Shown one piece after another: positions 50,519 to 58,862 of a stretch of 64,000 nucleotides of DNA. Within the stretch, counting starts at the first letter, position 1, and every line of letters starts with the position of its first letter. The position numbers and the translations under genes are program-made. Source of the DNA: Bradyrhizobium sp. CCBAU 51765 (GTDB lineage Bacteria; Pseudomonadota; Alphaproteobacteria; Rhizobiales; Xanthobacteraceae); contig NZ_CP030038.1 of the NCBI RefSeq assembly GCF_015291725.1, positions 8,049,001 to 8,113,000 on the forward strand. The letters are read 5' to 3'. Under the pieces are notes generated by a model. It saw only the letters and a list, made by a program, of their open reading frames with translations. It had not been told where the DNA came from and did no database searches.

Positions 50519-51454
50519 ATGGCTCCATCGCAACAGGCGAAATCGTCTAAATCTGCCCGTAGCTTGCTATCGGGGCTGGCCGTCGGCGCGTGCCTGCTCA
50601 TCGGCCTCCCGGCCGCAAATGCCCAGGCGCCGGCCAAGCGGCCCCCGGCGGCCCCTCAGGCCACGCCGCAGGTTGTGCCTCAGGCCGCACCGCAGGCCGT
50701 GCCCGGCTTCTGGGATCCCCGGCGGCGCCCCGAACGGCCGGACCTGTCGCGCCTGACCGTGATCCGTTTCCTGACCGAGACCGACTATCCGCCGTTCAAC
50801 TACACTGGCGCAGACGGCAACCCGGCCGGCTTCAACGTCGATTTCGCCCGTGCGCTGTGCGAGGAGATCAAGGTCACCTGCACCGTGCAAATGCGCCGCT
50901 TCGAGACGCTGGTCGACGCGCTCACCTCCAACCGAGGCGATGCCATCATCGCCTCGATGGCGGTGAGCCCGCAGCTGCGCGCCCGCGTCGACTTCACCGA
51001 TCCCTATTACCGCGTGCCGGCGCGCTTCGTCTCGCGCAAGGACGCAGTGATGCCGGAGATCCGGCCCGAATATCTCGAGGGCAAGAAGGTCGGCGTCATC
51101 GCCGGCTCCGCGCATGAGGCGTATCTGAAGGCGATGTTCACCGACGCCGAACTGCATGCCTACCCCAATGACGATGCGATGCGCGCCGCTTTGCGCAGGG
51201 GCGAGGTCGATTTCATCTTCGGCGACGCCATCTCGCTGGCGTTCTGGATCAACGGCACGGATTCCGGCGATTGCTGCGCCTTTTCCGGCGGCCCCTTCGT
51301 CGAGAGCCGTTTCTTCGGCGAAGGCATCGGCATCGCCGTGCGCAAGGGCAACGACGTGCTGCGCCAGGCCCTGAACTGGGCGATGTTCCGCGTCTGGGAA
51401 AAAGGCCGCTATACCGATCTGTGGCTGCGGTATTTCTCCGTGAGCCCATTTTAG
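50519..51454 (+). CDS. Orphan periplasmic solute-binding protein (SBP_bac_3 type)
   Basis: A 311-residue exported binding protein. The signal peptide ends PAANAQA and is followed by a Pro/Ala/Gln/Val-rich linker (PQATPQVVPQAAPQAVPG). The binding domain has 'IRFLTETDYPPFNYTGADG', 'GFNVDFARALCEEI', 'NRGDAIIASMAVSPQLRARV' and 'KVGVIAGSAHEAYL', as in amino-acid binding proteins; the carboxylate-gripping Arg lies in 'QLRARVDFTDPYY'. No permease or ATPase genes are adjacent, so it is an orphan. The linker suggests tethering or an unusual partner. Confidence 0.85.
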   Translation: MAPSQQAKSSKSARSLLSGLAVGACLLIGLPAANAQAPAKRPPAAPQATPQVVPQAAPQAVPGFWDPRRRPERPDLSRLTVIRFLTETDYPPFNYTGADGNPAGFNVDFARALCEEIKVTCTVQMRRFETLVDALTSNRGDAIIASMAVSPQLRARVDFTDPYYRVPARFVSRKDAVMPEIRPEYLEGKKVGVIAGSAHEAYLKAMFTDAELHAYPNDDAMRAALRRGEVDFIFGDAISLAFWINGTDSGDCCAFSGGPFVESRFFGEGIGIAVRKGNDVLRQALNWAMFRVWEKGRYTDLWLRYFSVSPF

Positions 51455-51475
51455 TTTCGCCGCTGCTCCCTCCGC

Positions 51476-51599
51476 CGTCATTGCGAGGCGCCCTTGCGAC
51501 GAAGCAATCCAGACTGTTTCCGCAGAAAGATTCTGGATTGCTTCGCGGAGCCTGTCATCGAGCCGCGCTTTGCGCGGACCCCGGTGGCTCGCAATGACG
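51476..51599. repeat. Intergenic palindromic element, family C, copy 2
   Basis: cgtcattgcgaggcgccctt then agcaatccagactg, and ctggattgcttcg then gtggctcgcaatgacgg. Same organisation as the copy at 12213, with an expanded right arm. Upstream of lysS. Confidence 0.75.
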
Positions 51600-51674
51600 G
51601 CGCGAGAGGCAACACCGCCCACAAAATTGCATTCTGCCCGGAAATCGCTATTTTCCGCGGCCCGGAGGCCCCTG

Positions 51675-53315
51675 ATGTCCGTTATCAATCTTGCCGCGAA
51701 CCCGAGCGACCTGCGTGCGCTCGCCGAACAATCCAACGCCTGGCCGTTCGAGCAGGCGAAGGCCATTGTCGCGCGGCTGAAGAAGAGCCCGAAGGACGAG
51801 GTGCTGTTCGAGACCGGCTACGGTCCCTCCGGACTGCCGCATATCGGCACGTTCGGCGAGGTCGCGCGCACCTCGATGGTGCGCCATGCCTTCCGCGTGC
51901 TGACCGAGGACAAGATCAAGACCCGCCTGCTCGCCTTCTCCGACGATATGGACGGCCTGCGCAAGGTGCCTGACAACGTGCAGAACAGAGCGCCGCTGGA
52001 AGCCAATCTCGGCAAGCCGCTGACGCGCGTTCCTGATCCTTTCGGCACGCATGACAGCTTCGGCGCGCACAACAATGCGCGGCTGCGCGCCTTTCTCGAC
52101 CATTTCGGCTTCGACTACGAATTCGCGAGCTCGACCAACTACTACACGTCGGGCCGCTTCGACGCGACGCTGCTGAAGATGCTCGCCGCCTACGACAAGG
52201 TCATGGCGATCATCCTGCCGACGCTGGGTCCCGATCGCCGCGCGACCTATTCGCCGTTCCTTCCGATCAGCAGGACAACCGGTGTCGTGCTGCAGGTACC
52301 GATGATCCGCCGCGACGTCGCGGCCGGCACGGTGACCTATGTCGATCCTGATACGAACCAGGAGGTCGAAACGCCCGTCACCGGCGGCAACGTCAAGTGC
52401 CAGTGGAAGGCCGACTGGGCGATGCGCTGGGTCGCGCTCGGCGTCGACTACGAGATGGCCGGCAAGGATCTGATCGATTCGGTGAAGCTCTCCGGCGCGA
52501 TCGCCAGGGCGCTCGGCGCCACGCCGCCCGAAGGCTTCAACTACGAGCTCTTCCTCGACGAGAAGGGCCAGAAGATCTCGAAGTCGAAGGGTAACGGCCT
52601 CACCATCGACGAATGGCTGCGCTATGCCTCGCCGGAATCGCTGTCGCTGTTCATGTATCGCGAGCCGAAGGCGGCCAAGCGGCTCTATTTCGACGTCATC
52701 CCGCGCAATGTCGACGACTACCAGCAGTTCCTCGACGGCTTTGCCAAGCAGGACGGCAAGCAGCAGCTCGGCAATCCGGTCTGGCACATCCACAACGGCA
52801 AGCCGCCGAAGGGTGACATGCCCGTCACCTTCCAGCTGCTCTTGACGCTGGTCTCGTCGTCGAACGCGGAGAATGCCGAGACGCTGTGGGGCTTCATCGG
52901 TCGCTATCGTCCCGGCGTGAGCCCGCAGACGCATCCGAAGCTCGACGCGATGGTGGGCTACGCCATCAACTACTATCGCGACTTCGTCGCGCCGACGAAG
53001 CAGTTCCGGGTGCCGACAGACAGCGAGCGCGCCGCGCTCCAGGATCTGCGCGATGCGCTGTCGCAGTTGGCGCCGGACGCTTCGGCCGAGGACATCCAGA
53101 ACGTCGTCTACGAGGTCGGGCGCCGCGAGCCGTTCCTCGATCAGGTCAAGAAGGGCAAGGACGGCCGCCCCGGCGTCACGCTCGACTGGTTCAACATGCT
53201 CTACCAGGTTCTGCTCGGCCAAGAGAAAGGCCCGCGCTTCGGCTCCTTCGTCGCCGTGTACGGCGTGCAGAATGCCGTCAACATGATCGACGGCGCGCTG
53301 GCGCGGAGCGCGTAA
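51675..53315 (+). CDS. lysS: Lysyl-tRNA synthetase, class I
   Basis: A 546-residue class I LysRS, the archaeal-type enzyme used by many alphaproteobacteria and unrelated to the class II LysS/LysU of E. coli. HIGH-like motif GLPHIGTFGE lies near residue 55, and the KMSKS-like loop is QKISKSKGN. The C-terminal helical anticodon-binding region follows. The frame is open from 51570, but the ATG at 51675 has a GGAGG ribosome binding site 7 bases upstream and a normal N-terminus. Confidence 0.95.
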   Translation: MSVINLAANPSDLRALAEQSNAWPFEQAKAIVARLKKSPKDEVLFETGYGPSGLPHIGTFGEVARTSMVRHAFRVLTEDKIKTRLLAFSDDMDGLRKVPDNVQNRAPLEANLGKPLTRVPDPFGTHDSFGAHNNARLRAFLDHFGFDYEFASSTNYYTSGRFDATLLKMLAAYDKVMAIILPTLGPDRRATYSPFLPISRTTGVVLQVPMIRRDVAAGTVTYVDPDTNQEVETPVTGGNVKCQWKADWAMRWVALGVDYEMAGKDLIDSVKLSGAIARALGATPPEGFNYELFLDEKGQKISKSKGNGLTIDEWLRYASPESLSLFMYREPKAAKRLYFDVIPRNVDDYQQFLDGFAKQDGKQQLGNPVWHIHNGKPPKGDMPVTFQLLLTLVSSSNAENAETLWGFIGRYRPGVSPQTHPKLDAMVGYAINYYRDFVAPTKQFRVPTDSERAALQDLRDALSQLAPDASAEDIQNVVYEVGRREPFLDQVKKGKDGRPGVTLDWFNMLYQVLLGQEKGPRFGSFVAVYGVQNAVNMIDGALARSA

Positions 53316-53326
53316 GGCGCGTGCGG

Positions 53327-53354
53327 CCCGGATGGAGTGCACGCACCATCCGGG
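53327..53354. terminator. Hairpin between convergent lysS and carbonic anhydrase genes
   Basis: cccggatgg ... ccatccggg, a perfect 9-bp stem with a 10-base loop, centred in the 63-bp gap between the two convergent stop codons. No T-run follows, so it may act as a bidirectional mRNA end. Confidence 0.6.
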
Positions 53355-53378
53355 GCTACACGGCCCCGGCGTGATGCC

Positions 53379-54131
53379 TCAGGTCGACCTCAGCACGTAG
53401 CGCCGGTTGTCCTTCTGCACCGGGCGCGCGTTCATCGGATAGAGCTTTGCGAACGCCGCGACGTCGGCGCTGGCGACCTGGATCGGGTCGGTCAGCAGCA
53501 GCCATTCCACCACTTCCGAGCAGGGCGGTGTCGTCAGCGAGCCGGGATAGCGGAAATAGCCGAGCCGCTGCGGCAGCATGGCGTGAGGATCGATGGCGGC
53601 GTCGGCCTTCACGGCAGGCCCTTCCGCCGCCGGCATGGTCTTGACGATCTTGCCGAAGGCTGCGTTCGGCCTGCCCTCGGCCATCAGCACGCCGACCACG
53701 GCCAGCCCGCCGGCCTCGTTGCGGTGGACGAAATGCGCCTCCATCGGAAAATTCTTGCCGCCGATCATGTGCTCGCTCGGACGATGGAAGTGCACCTGAA
53801 GCAATTTGTACTTGACGTTGCCGAGCATCAAGCTGCTGCCTTCGGCGAAGTTGAGCTGGATCGTGTGCCCGTTGTTGACGATGGTGTCGGCGCTCTTGCC
53901 CCAGTTCAGTTTCAGAACGGGCAATTGCGACTTGATCGTCGCCTCGATGTCGATCGGCGACTGTTGCAGGCCGACCGCGCAGGCCTTGTTGGCCGCATCG
54001 AGATCGCCCCATTTGGCCGGACCGCCGACGCCCTCATAGCTCCAATGCGTGCCTTCGCCCGCGAAGGCTGGCTTGCAGAGCGGACATAGCGCAAGACCCG
54101 CCAGGGCCTTCAATGCGTGACGGCGATTCAT
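53379..54131 (-). CDS. Alpha-class carbonic anhydrase (exported)
   Basis: A 250-residue periplasmic carbonic anhydrase. The start at 54131 gives the signal peptide MNRRHALKALAGLALCPLCK, which has a twin-Arg-like RR and cleaves after AFA. Zinc histidines lie in QVHFHRPSEH and EAHFVHR; the N-terminal 'QQSPIDIE' and C-terminal 'GSLTTPPCSEVVEWLL' segments are diagnostic of the alpha class. The enzyme interconverts CO2 and bicarbonate outside the cytoplasm. Two cysteines (NKACAVG, TPPCSE) match the usual disulfide. Confidence 0.94.
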   Translation of the reverse strand: MNRRHALKALAGLALCPLCKPAFAGEGTHWSYEGVGGPAKWGDLDAANKACAVGLQQSPIDIEATIKSQLPVLKLNWGKSADTIVNNGHTIQLNFAEGSSLMLGNVKYKLLQVHFHRPSEHMIGGKNFPMEAHFVHRNEAGGLAVVGVLMAEGRPNAAFGKIVKTMPAAEGPAVKADAAIDPHAMLPQRLGYFRYPGSLTTPPCSEVVEWLLLTDPIQVASADVAAFAKLYPMNARPVQKDNRRYVLRST

Positions 54132-54270
54132 CCTTATTCCCCCAAAGACAAACTGGATCGATAATATCGGCTGCAGCCTATGCAAGAGGCGCGGTGAGTC
54201 GCAAGGTCGCTCGCTGCGGGCCGCGGCGCGGTGGTGTCACCGCATCTGGCACCATGCCGACGGAAGGCAA

Positions 54271-54900
54271 TCACTGGCTCGCCCACAGGATCCGCGCAAT
54301 CCACGCCACATCGCTCGCCGCCAGCGCGCGTTCGGCCTGCGTCCCATCGAGCGGCTGAAGCTCCAGCGCCTTTGCAGTGCGGCGCTTCAGCGTCGCGACC
54401 GTCACCTCGCCCGCCTTGCTCCTCACCACCACGCGATCGCCTTTGCGGATCTGCGCGCCAGGCGAGACCAGGACGATGTCGCCGTCGCGATAGACGGGCG
54501 CAAGCGCATTGCCGGAAATCTCCAGCGCAAAGGTGTGGCCGTCCTCGGTGGCGGGAAGCGCGATCTCGGTCCAGCCCCTGCCGGATGGAAGGCCGGCCTC
54601 GTCGAAGGCGCCGCTCATCCCGGCCTGCGCGAAGCCGAGCAGCGGCACCGAGCGCCCGTCGCCCGCGCCGTCATGGTCAATCAATTTCGCAAAGCTGTCG
54701 ATCGAGGCGCCGGCCGCGGCCAGCGCCTTTGCGATCGATTCGGTCGAAGGCCAGCGCTCGCGCCCGTCGGCGGTGACGCGCTTGGACCTGTTGAAGGTGG
54801 TGGGGTCGAGCCCGGCCCGCTTGGCAAGGCCGGACGGTGACAGTCCGGCGCGCGCCGCCAGCCGGTCCAGCGCGGCCCAGATCTGGTCGTGAGTCAGCAT
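54271..54900 (-). CDS. LexA/CI-like (S24 fold) repressor without catalytic Ser-Lys dyad
   Basis: A 209-residue regulator. A helix-turn-helix (about residues 13-60: 'LAKRAGLDPTTFNRSKR') is followed by a LexA/S24-type C-terminal domain (about 84-200). The hinge keeps an Ala-Gly pair (AQAGMSG). Where LexA/CI have the nucleophile in 'SGDSM', this protein has SGNAL (Ala132); the catalytic Lys of 'EVTVKRL' is Ala169 (EVTVATL). Autoproteolysis is therefore not expected. The start is placed at 54900 (MLTHDQIWAALDRLA); upstream ATGs at 54927 and 54948 are possible. Targets are unknown; no phage genes are nearby. Confidence 0.85.
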   Translation of the reverse strand: MLTHDQIWAALDRLAARAGLSPSGLAKRAGLDPTTFNRSKRVTADGRERWPSTESIAKALAAAGASIDSFAKLIDHDGAGDGRSVPLLGFAQAGMSGAFDEAGLPSGRGWTEIALPATEDGHTFALEISGNALAPVYRDGDIVLVSPGAQIRKGDRVVVRSKAGEVTVATLKRRTAKALELQPLDGTQAERALAASDVAWIARILWASQ

Positions 54901-55007
54901 CCTCTGCGCTTTGGCCTGTCTGACCATGGAAGGTCCAGCCCGTCGCAACTCAGGAAAACTATCCTCAAATCAACCGGTTTTCCGCTTTTCGCGCAAGAGG
55001 TGGCGAA

Positions 55008-55090
55008 GTGGTACCGGTTCGCGTCACGAAAACGCGTCAAAACAAGAATCCAGAGCCCCGCTCCGATTTCATCGGACCGGAAAAGACTCT
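55008..55090. repeat. Family G dispersed repeat
   Basis: Contains accggttcgcgtcacgaaaa then cgcgtcaaaacaag, followed by 'ccagagccccgctccgattt' and its imperfect complement 'ggaccggaaaagactct'. A related reversed fragment lies at 22709. It sits in the 300-bp divergent gap between the S24-like gene and the DUF952 gene (54901-55200), where I see no other feature apart from a GAAC-N5-GAAC pair that is not a LexA box. Confidence 0.5.
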
Positions 55091-55200
55091 AGGTCTTGAG
55101 TTCGGAAGGGACGGCCTTTACGGTCGCGCCGGGGTTTTGCGGACCCGCGTGAGACGAAAAAACCCAAAGAACTCAAAGAACAAACAAGGCTGCGAAAGCG

Positions 55201-55545
55201 GTGGTCAAGATCTACAAAATCTGTCCGGCCTCGGCCTGGCGCGAGGCGGAACGGCAGGGTGTCTACCGGGGCAGCGCGGATGACGCGCGCGACGGATTCA
55301 TCCATTTCTCGACCGCTGCCCAGGTTCCCGAGACCTTGCGCAAGCACTATTTCGGACAGCGTGCGCTGTTCCTGGTCGAGGTCGACGGCGACGTGCTCGG
55401 CAGCGAGCTGCGCTGGGAGCGCTCGCGCAACGACGAGCTGTTTCCACATCTCTATGGCGAGCTCGATGTCGGCGCGGTGATCGCGGTGATCAACCTCAAC
55501 ATACGCTCCGACGGCGGTCACGATGTTCCGGAGCTGCTGCCGTGA
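55201..55545 (+). CDS. DUF952 family protein
   Basis: A 114-residue cytoplasmic protein beginning with GTG. The family pattern is clear: 'IYKICPASAWREAERQGVYR', 'DARDGFIHFSTAAQVPETL', and 'FPHLYGELDVGAVIAV'. DUF952 proteins are small ADP-ribosyltransferase-fold-like proteins of unknown function. It overlaps pyrD by 4 bp (GTGA), so translation is coupled to the pyrimidine gene, a pairing that may be physiological or only positional. Confidence 0.85.
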   Translation: MVKIYKICPASAWREAERQGVYRGSADDARDGFIHFSTAAQVPETLRKHYFGQRALFLVEVDGDVLGSELRWERSRNDELFPHLYGELDVGAVIAVINLNIRSDGGHDVPELLP

Positions 55546-56639
55546 TCCGCGCGTTCGACGCCTTTTCTCTGCCGGTGCTGCGCTGGCTCGATCCCGAGGA
55601 TGCGCATCGCCTCGCGATCCAGGGCCTGCGCTTCCTGCCGCCGGCCAAGCCGCGTGCCGATGATCCCAAGCTCGCGGTGCGCGCCTTCGGGCTGAACTTT
55701 CCCAATCCGATCGGCATGGCCGCGGGCTTCGACAAGAGCGCCGAGGTTCCGGACGCGCTGCTGCGACTCGGCTTCGGCTTCGTCGAGATCGGCTCGGTGA
55801 CGCCGAAGCCGCAGGAAGGCAATCCGCGGCCGCGGCTGTTCCGGCTCGAGCGCGACGAGGCGATCATCAACCGGATGGGCTTCAACAATGACGGTGCGGA
55901 GGTTGCGTTGCGCCGGCTTGCAGCGCGTGCGCAGCACGGCGGCATCGTCGGCGTCAATGTCGGCGCCAACAAGGATTCGCCGGACCGTGTCGCCGACTAC
56001 GTCAAGCTGATCGAGACCTTTGCGCCGGTGGCGAGCTATTTCACCGTCAACGTCTCCTCGCCGAACACGCCCGGCCTGCGCAATCTGCAGGAAGGCGCGC
56101 TGCTCGACGATCTCCTCGCACACGTGATCGACGCCCGCGAGCGGGTGCGCCAGAAGGCGGGCGACACGCCGGTGCTGCTCAAGATCGCGCCGGATTTGAG
56201 CCTTGCCCAGCTCGACGACATCGTGCAGGTCGCGCGTTCGCGCCGGGTCGACGGCATGATCGTGTCGAACACCACGATCGCGCGGCCGAGCACGTTGCGC
56301 GAGCAGGTGCGGGCGAAGGAGCAAGGCGGCCTGTCCGGCCGGCCGCTGTTCCGTCTGTCGACGCGCATGGTCGCGGAAACCTATGTGCGCGTCGAGGGTG
56401 CGTTCCCGCTGATCGGCGTCGGCGGCGTGGACTCGGGCGGCGCCGCGCTGACGAAAATCCGCGCCGGCGCCAGCCTGATCCAGCTCTATTCGTCGCTGGT
56501 CTACAAGGGTCTCGGCCTCGTCGACGAGATCAAGCGCGACCTGACATCGACCCTGCTCCGCACGGGCCGGGATTCGCTCTCCGATATCGTCGGTGCTGAT
56601 GCGGCGACGCTCACAGCGGAAGACTGGCCGGGGATGTGA
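55542..56639 (+). CDS. pyrD: Dihydroorotate dehydrogenase (quinone), class 2
   Basis: A 365-residue membrane-associated flavoenzyme that oxidises dihydroorotate to orotate with ubiquinone. The N-terminal amphipathic helix (FDAFSLPVLRWLDPEDAHRL) is the class 2 membrane/quinone tunnel. 'NPIGMAAGFDKSAE', 'NRMGFNNDGAE', 'TVNVSSPNTPGLRNLQ' (catalytic Ser) and the FMN phosphate loop 'LIGVGGVDSGG' follow. GTG start overlapping DUF952. Confidence 0.95.
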   Translation: MIRAFDAFSLPVLRWLDPEDAHRLAIQGLRFLPPAKPRADDPKLAVRAFGLNFPNPIGMAAGFDKSAEVPDALLRLGFGFVEIGSVTPKPQEGNPRPRLFRLERDEAIINRMGFNNDGAEVALRRLAARAQHGGIVGVNVGANKDSPDRVADYVKLIETFAPVASYFTVNVSSPNTPGLRNLQEGALLDDLLAHVIDARERVRQKAGDTPVLLKIAPDLSLAQLDDIVQVARSRRVDGMIVSNTTIARPSTLREQVRAKEQGGLSGRPLFRLSTRMVAETYVRVEGAFPLIGVGGVDSGGAALTKIRAGASLIQLYSSLVYKGLGLVDEIKRDLTSTLLRTGRDSLSDIVGADAATLTAEDWPGM

Positions 56640-56649
56640 TGCCCTTCCC

Positions 56650-56776
56650 GTGCCCCGGACGCAGCGCAGCGCGCTGACTTCGGCGTGTGCGCTGCAGAGC
56701 CGGGGCCCATGTGGCGGCGCTCTGGGGCCCGGCTCTGCGCAGCAGCGTTTCACGCTGCAGCGCGTCCGGGACACGA
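56650..56776. repeat. Intergenic palindrome, family D, copy 4
   Basis: cgtgccccggacgcagcgca and gctgcagcgcgtccgggaca with inner 'gctgcagagccggggcccat' and 'ggggcccggctctgcgcagc' arms. It fills the convergent gap between pyrD and the MATE gene. Confidence 0.75.
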
Positions 56777-56779
56777 GAG

Positions 56780-58105
56780 CTACAGCTTCGCGAACGTCGC
56801 CCGATACAGCACCGGATAGCGCGCACCCTGCAAGCCGCCGCGGGCGACATAGAACGCGATCAGCGCGCACCACAATCCGGCATTGCCGAACGATTGCAGC
56901 GCCAGCCAGACGCCGAAAAAGATCGCGAGCGAAGCCAGCATCAGATTGCGCATCTCGCGCGCCCAGGTCGCACCGACATAGATGCCGTCGAAGCCGAAGG
57001 CGAACACGCCGGGGATCGGCGCAAGCACGATGAACGGCAGGAAGTCGCGCGCGGCGCGGCGAACGTCCTCACTGGCCGTCATGACATTGATCAGGTTGGG
57101 GCCGAACAGCGCGAACAGCACGGCGACGACCAGCGCGAAGCCGAGGCCCCAGAGCAGCACCAGCCTGGTCGAATCCGCAAATCCCCTGGCGTCGCGCGCG
57201 CCAAAGCTGCGGCCGCAGAGCTGCTGGGCTGCGTTGGCGAGGCCGTCGAGGAAGAAGGCGCTGACCAGGAGGAAATTGTTGAGCACGGAGTTCGCCGCCA
57301 GCGTGACGTCGCCGGCGCGCGCGCCCTTGGCGGTGAAGAACAGGAACACGGCGATCAGCGCCGCCGTGCGGATCATGATGTCGGAGTTCACCGCCAGCAG
57401 ACGCATCAGCTTTGCGCGATTGAACAGCGTTGCGCGGGGCACCCTGAAGCCATCGTCCGCATAGCGGCGGCAGACGACCACGCCGAGCGCGAAGCCGATC
57501 GTCTCCGAGAGCAGCGCGGCGATCGCCGCACCGGCAATGCCGGTGTCGTAGACGAGCACCAGCAGGATGGTCGCCACCATGTTGATGACGTTGATGACGA
57601 CCTGGAGCGCGAGGGCGGGATTGGCGCGGGCCTGCCCGACCAGCCAGCCGAGCACGACGTAATTGGCGAAGGCGAATGGCGATGACCAGATCCGGATCAT
57701 GAAATAGGTTTTCGCCGCACGCGTCACGCCTTCGCTGCCGCCCATCAGGTCGAACAGCACCGAGGTCAGCGGCAGCTGCAGCGCGATCAGGCCGGTGCCG
57801 ATCAGGCCGGCGACGATGAAGCCGCGCACCAGGATCGCGGTCTGCTCGCGCGTCTCGCCGGCGCCCAGCGCCTGCGCGGTGAAGGCGAGCGTGCTCATGC
57901 GCAGGAAGCCGAACAGCCAGAACAGGCAGTCGAAGATGACGGAGGCCATCGCGACGCCGCCGAGCAGCGCGGCATCGTCGAGCCGTCCGATCGCGGTGGT
58001 CGAGACCACGCCGATCAGCGGCGTGGTCAGGTTCGCGACCATCGCCGGTCCCGCGATGGAGAACACCTGTCGGGAGCTGATCCTGGGATGAACTGGTGCG
58101 TGCAT
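56780..58105 (-). CDS. MATE family efflux transporter
   Basis: A 441-residue inner-membrane exporter with about 12 hydrophobic segments in two MatE repeats. The N-terminal 'FSIAGPAMVANLTTPLIGVV' with its Pro and the mid-protein 'ARANPALALQVVINVINMVA' fit the DinF-like subgroup. It would export cationic drugs or metabolites using H+ or Na+. The substrate is unknown. The MBL-hydrolase stop lies 1 bp upstream of the start, so both are in one operon. Confidence 0.9.
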   Translation of the reverse strand: MHAPVHPRISSRQVFSIAGPAMVANLTTPLIGVVSTTAIGRLDDAALLGGVAMASVIFDCLFWLFGFLRMSTLAFTAQALGAGETREQTAILVRGFIVAGLIGTGLIALQLPLTSVLFDLMGGSEGVTRAAKTYFMIRIWSSPFAFANYVVLGWLVGQARANPALALQVVINVINMVATILLVLVYDTGIAGAAIAALLSETIGFALGVVVCRRYADDGFRVPRATLFNRAKLMRLLAVNSDIMIRTAALIAVFLFFTAKGARAGDVTLAANSVLNNFLLVSAFFLDGLANAAQQLCGRSFGARDARGFADSTRLVLLWGLGFALVVAVLFALFGPNLINVMTASEDVRRAARDFLPFIVLAPIPGVFAFGFDGIYVGATWAREMRNLMLASLAIFFGVWLALQSFGNAGLWCALIAFYVARGGLQGARYPVLYRATFAKL

Positions 58106-58106
58106 G

Positions 58107-58841
58107 TCAGAACACGAGCACCATGCCGTCCTCTGCAGCGAGATGCGGCACTTCGCCCAGACGCGACAGCATGTCCTCGCTCATATGGGTGAGGACGAGC
58201 CGCTTGGCGCCGATCGCGGGCAGGTGCTGTTCCAAGGTCTTCAGGCTGAGATGGTTCTTGACCACCTTCTCGTACATGTAGGCTTCCGCGATGAAAAGGT
58301 CCGCGCCATGCGCCAGCGGAATGAGCGTCTCCGTCCATTCGGTATCGGCGCTGTAGGCGAGCGTGCGGCCCTCGGCCTCGACGCGATAGGCCAGGAAAGG
58401 CCCGCCGGATTCGCCGTGCACGACCGGATAGGGTGTCACCGTCACCGCGCCGAAGCTTCGGCCTTGCTCGGGGGCGAGCTCGACCACGTTCAGCTCGAAC
58501 CGCTGTTGGGTGCTTGAGGAATGCTCGAACAGCGCTTCCATCAACTGGGCAAGCCGCGCCGCGATGCCTTTCGGGCCCGCGATCGTCAACGGCCGCGTCC
58601 GCCCCGAGAATTGCGCGTCGAGCAGGACAAACGGTAGACCGCCAAAATGGTCGCCGTGGAAATGCGTGATCAGGATCAGATCGATCTCGTTGCAGTCGAT
58701 CTCGAGCCGCTTCAGCGCCGGCAGTGCCGACGCGCCGCAATCGATCAGGAAGTTGGCCTCGCGCCCGGAGACGTGGAAGCAGGTGTTGAGCCTGCCGCCG
58801 GAGCCGAAAGCATCGCCGCTGCCGACAAAGCGCAATTGCAT
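58107..58841 (-). CDS. MBL-fold metallo-hydrolase (RNase Z/AtsA-like)
   Basis: A 244-residue metallo-beta-lactamase-fold hydrolase. The metal motif THFHGDHFGG (HxHxDH) is intact, with the later His in 'YPVVHGESGG', Asp in 'LAYSADTEWT' and the final His in 'LVLTHMSEDML'. The overall pattern is that of the RNase Z/arylsulfatase AtsA branch, but the exosite arm of RNase Z is not evident. Substrates in this branch vary. It is co-transcribed with the MATE exporter (1-bp gap). Confidence 0.88.
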   Translation of the reverse strand: MQLRFVGSGDAFGSGGRLNTCFHVSGREANFLIDCGASALPALKRLEIDCNEIDLILITHFHGDHFGGLPFVLLDAQFSGRTRPLTIAGPKGIAARLAQLMEALFEHSSSTQQRFELNVVELAPEQGRSFGAVTVTPYPVVHGESGGPFLAYRVEAEGRTLAYSADTEWTETLIPLAHGADLFIAEAYMYEKVVKNHLSLKTLEQHLPAIGAKRLVLTHMSEDMLSRLGEVPHLAAEDGMVLVF

Positions 58842-58862
58842 CGGCAGCGAGCCTTCAAAATC

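Noticed and set aside
55169..55181. GAAC-N5-GAAC upstream of the DUF952 gene
   Set aside because: The spacer is 5, not 7, so it does not fit the alphaproteobacterial LexA operator.
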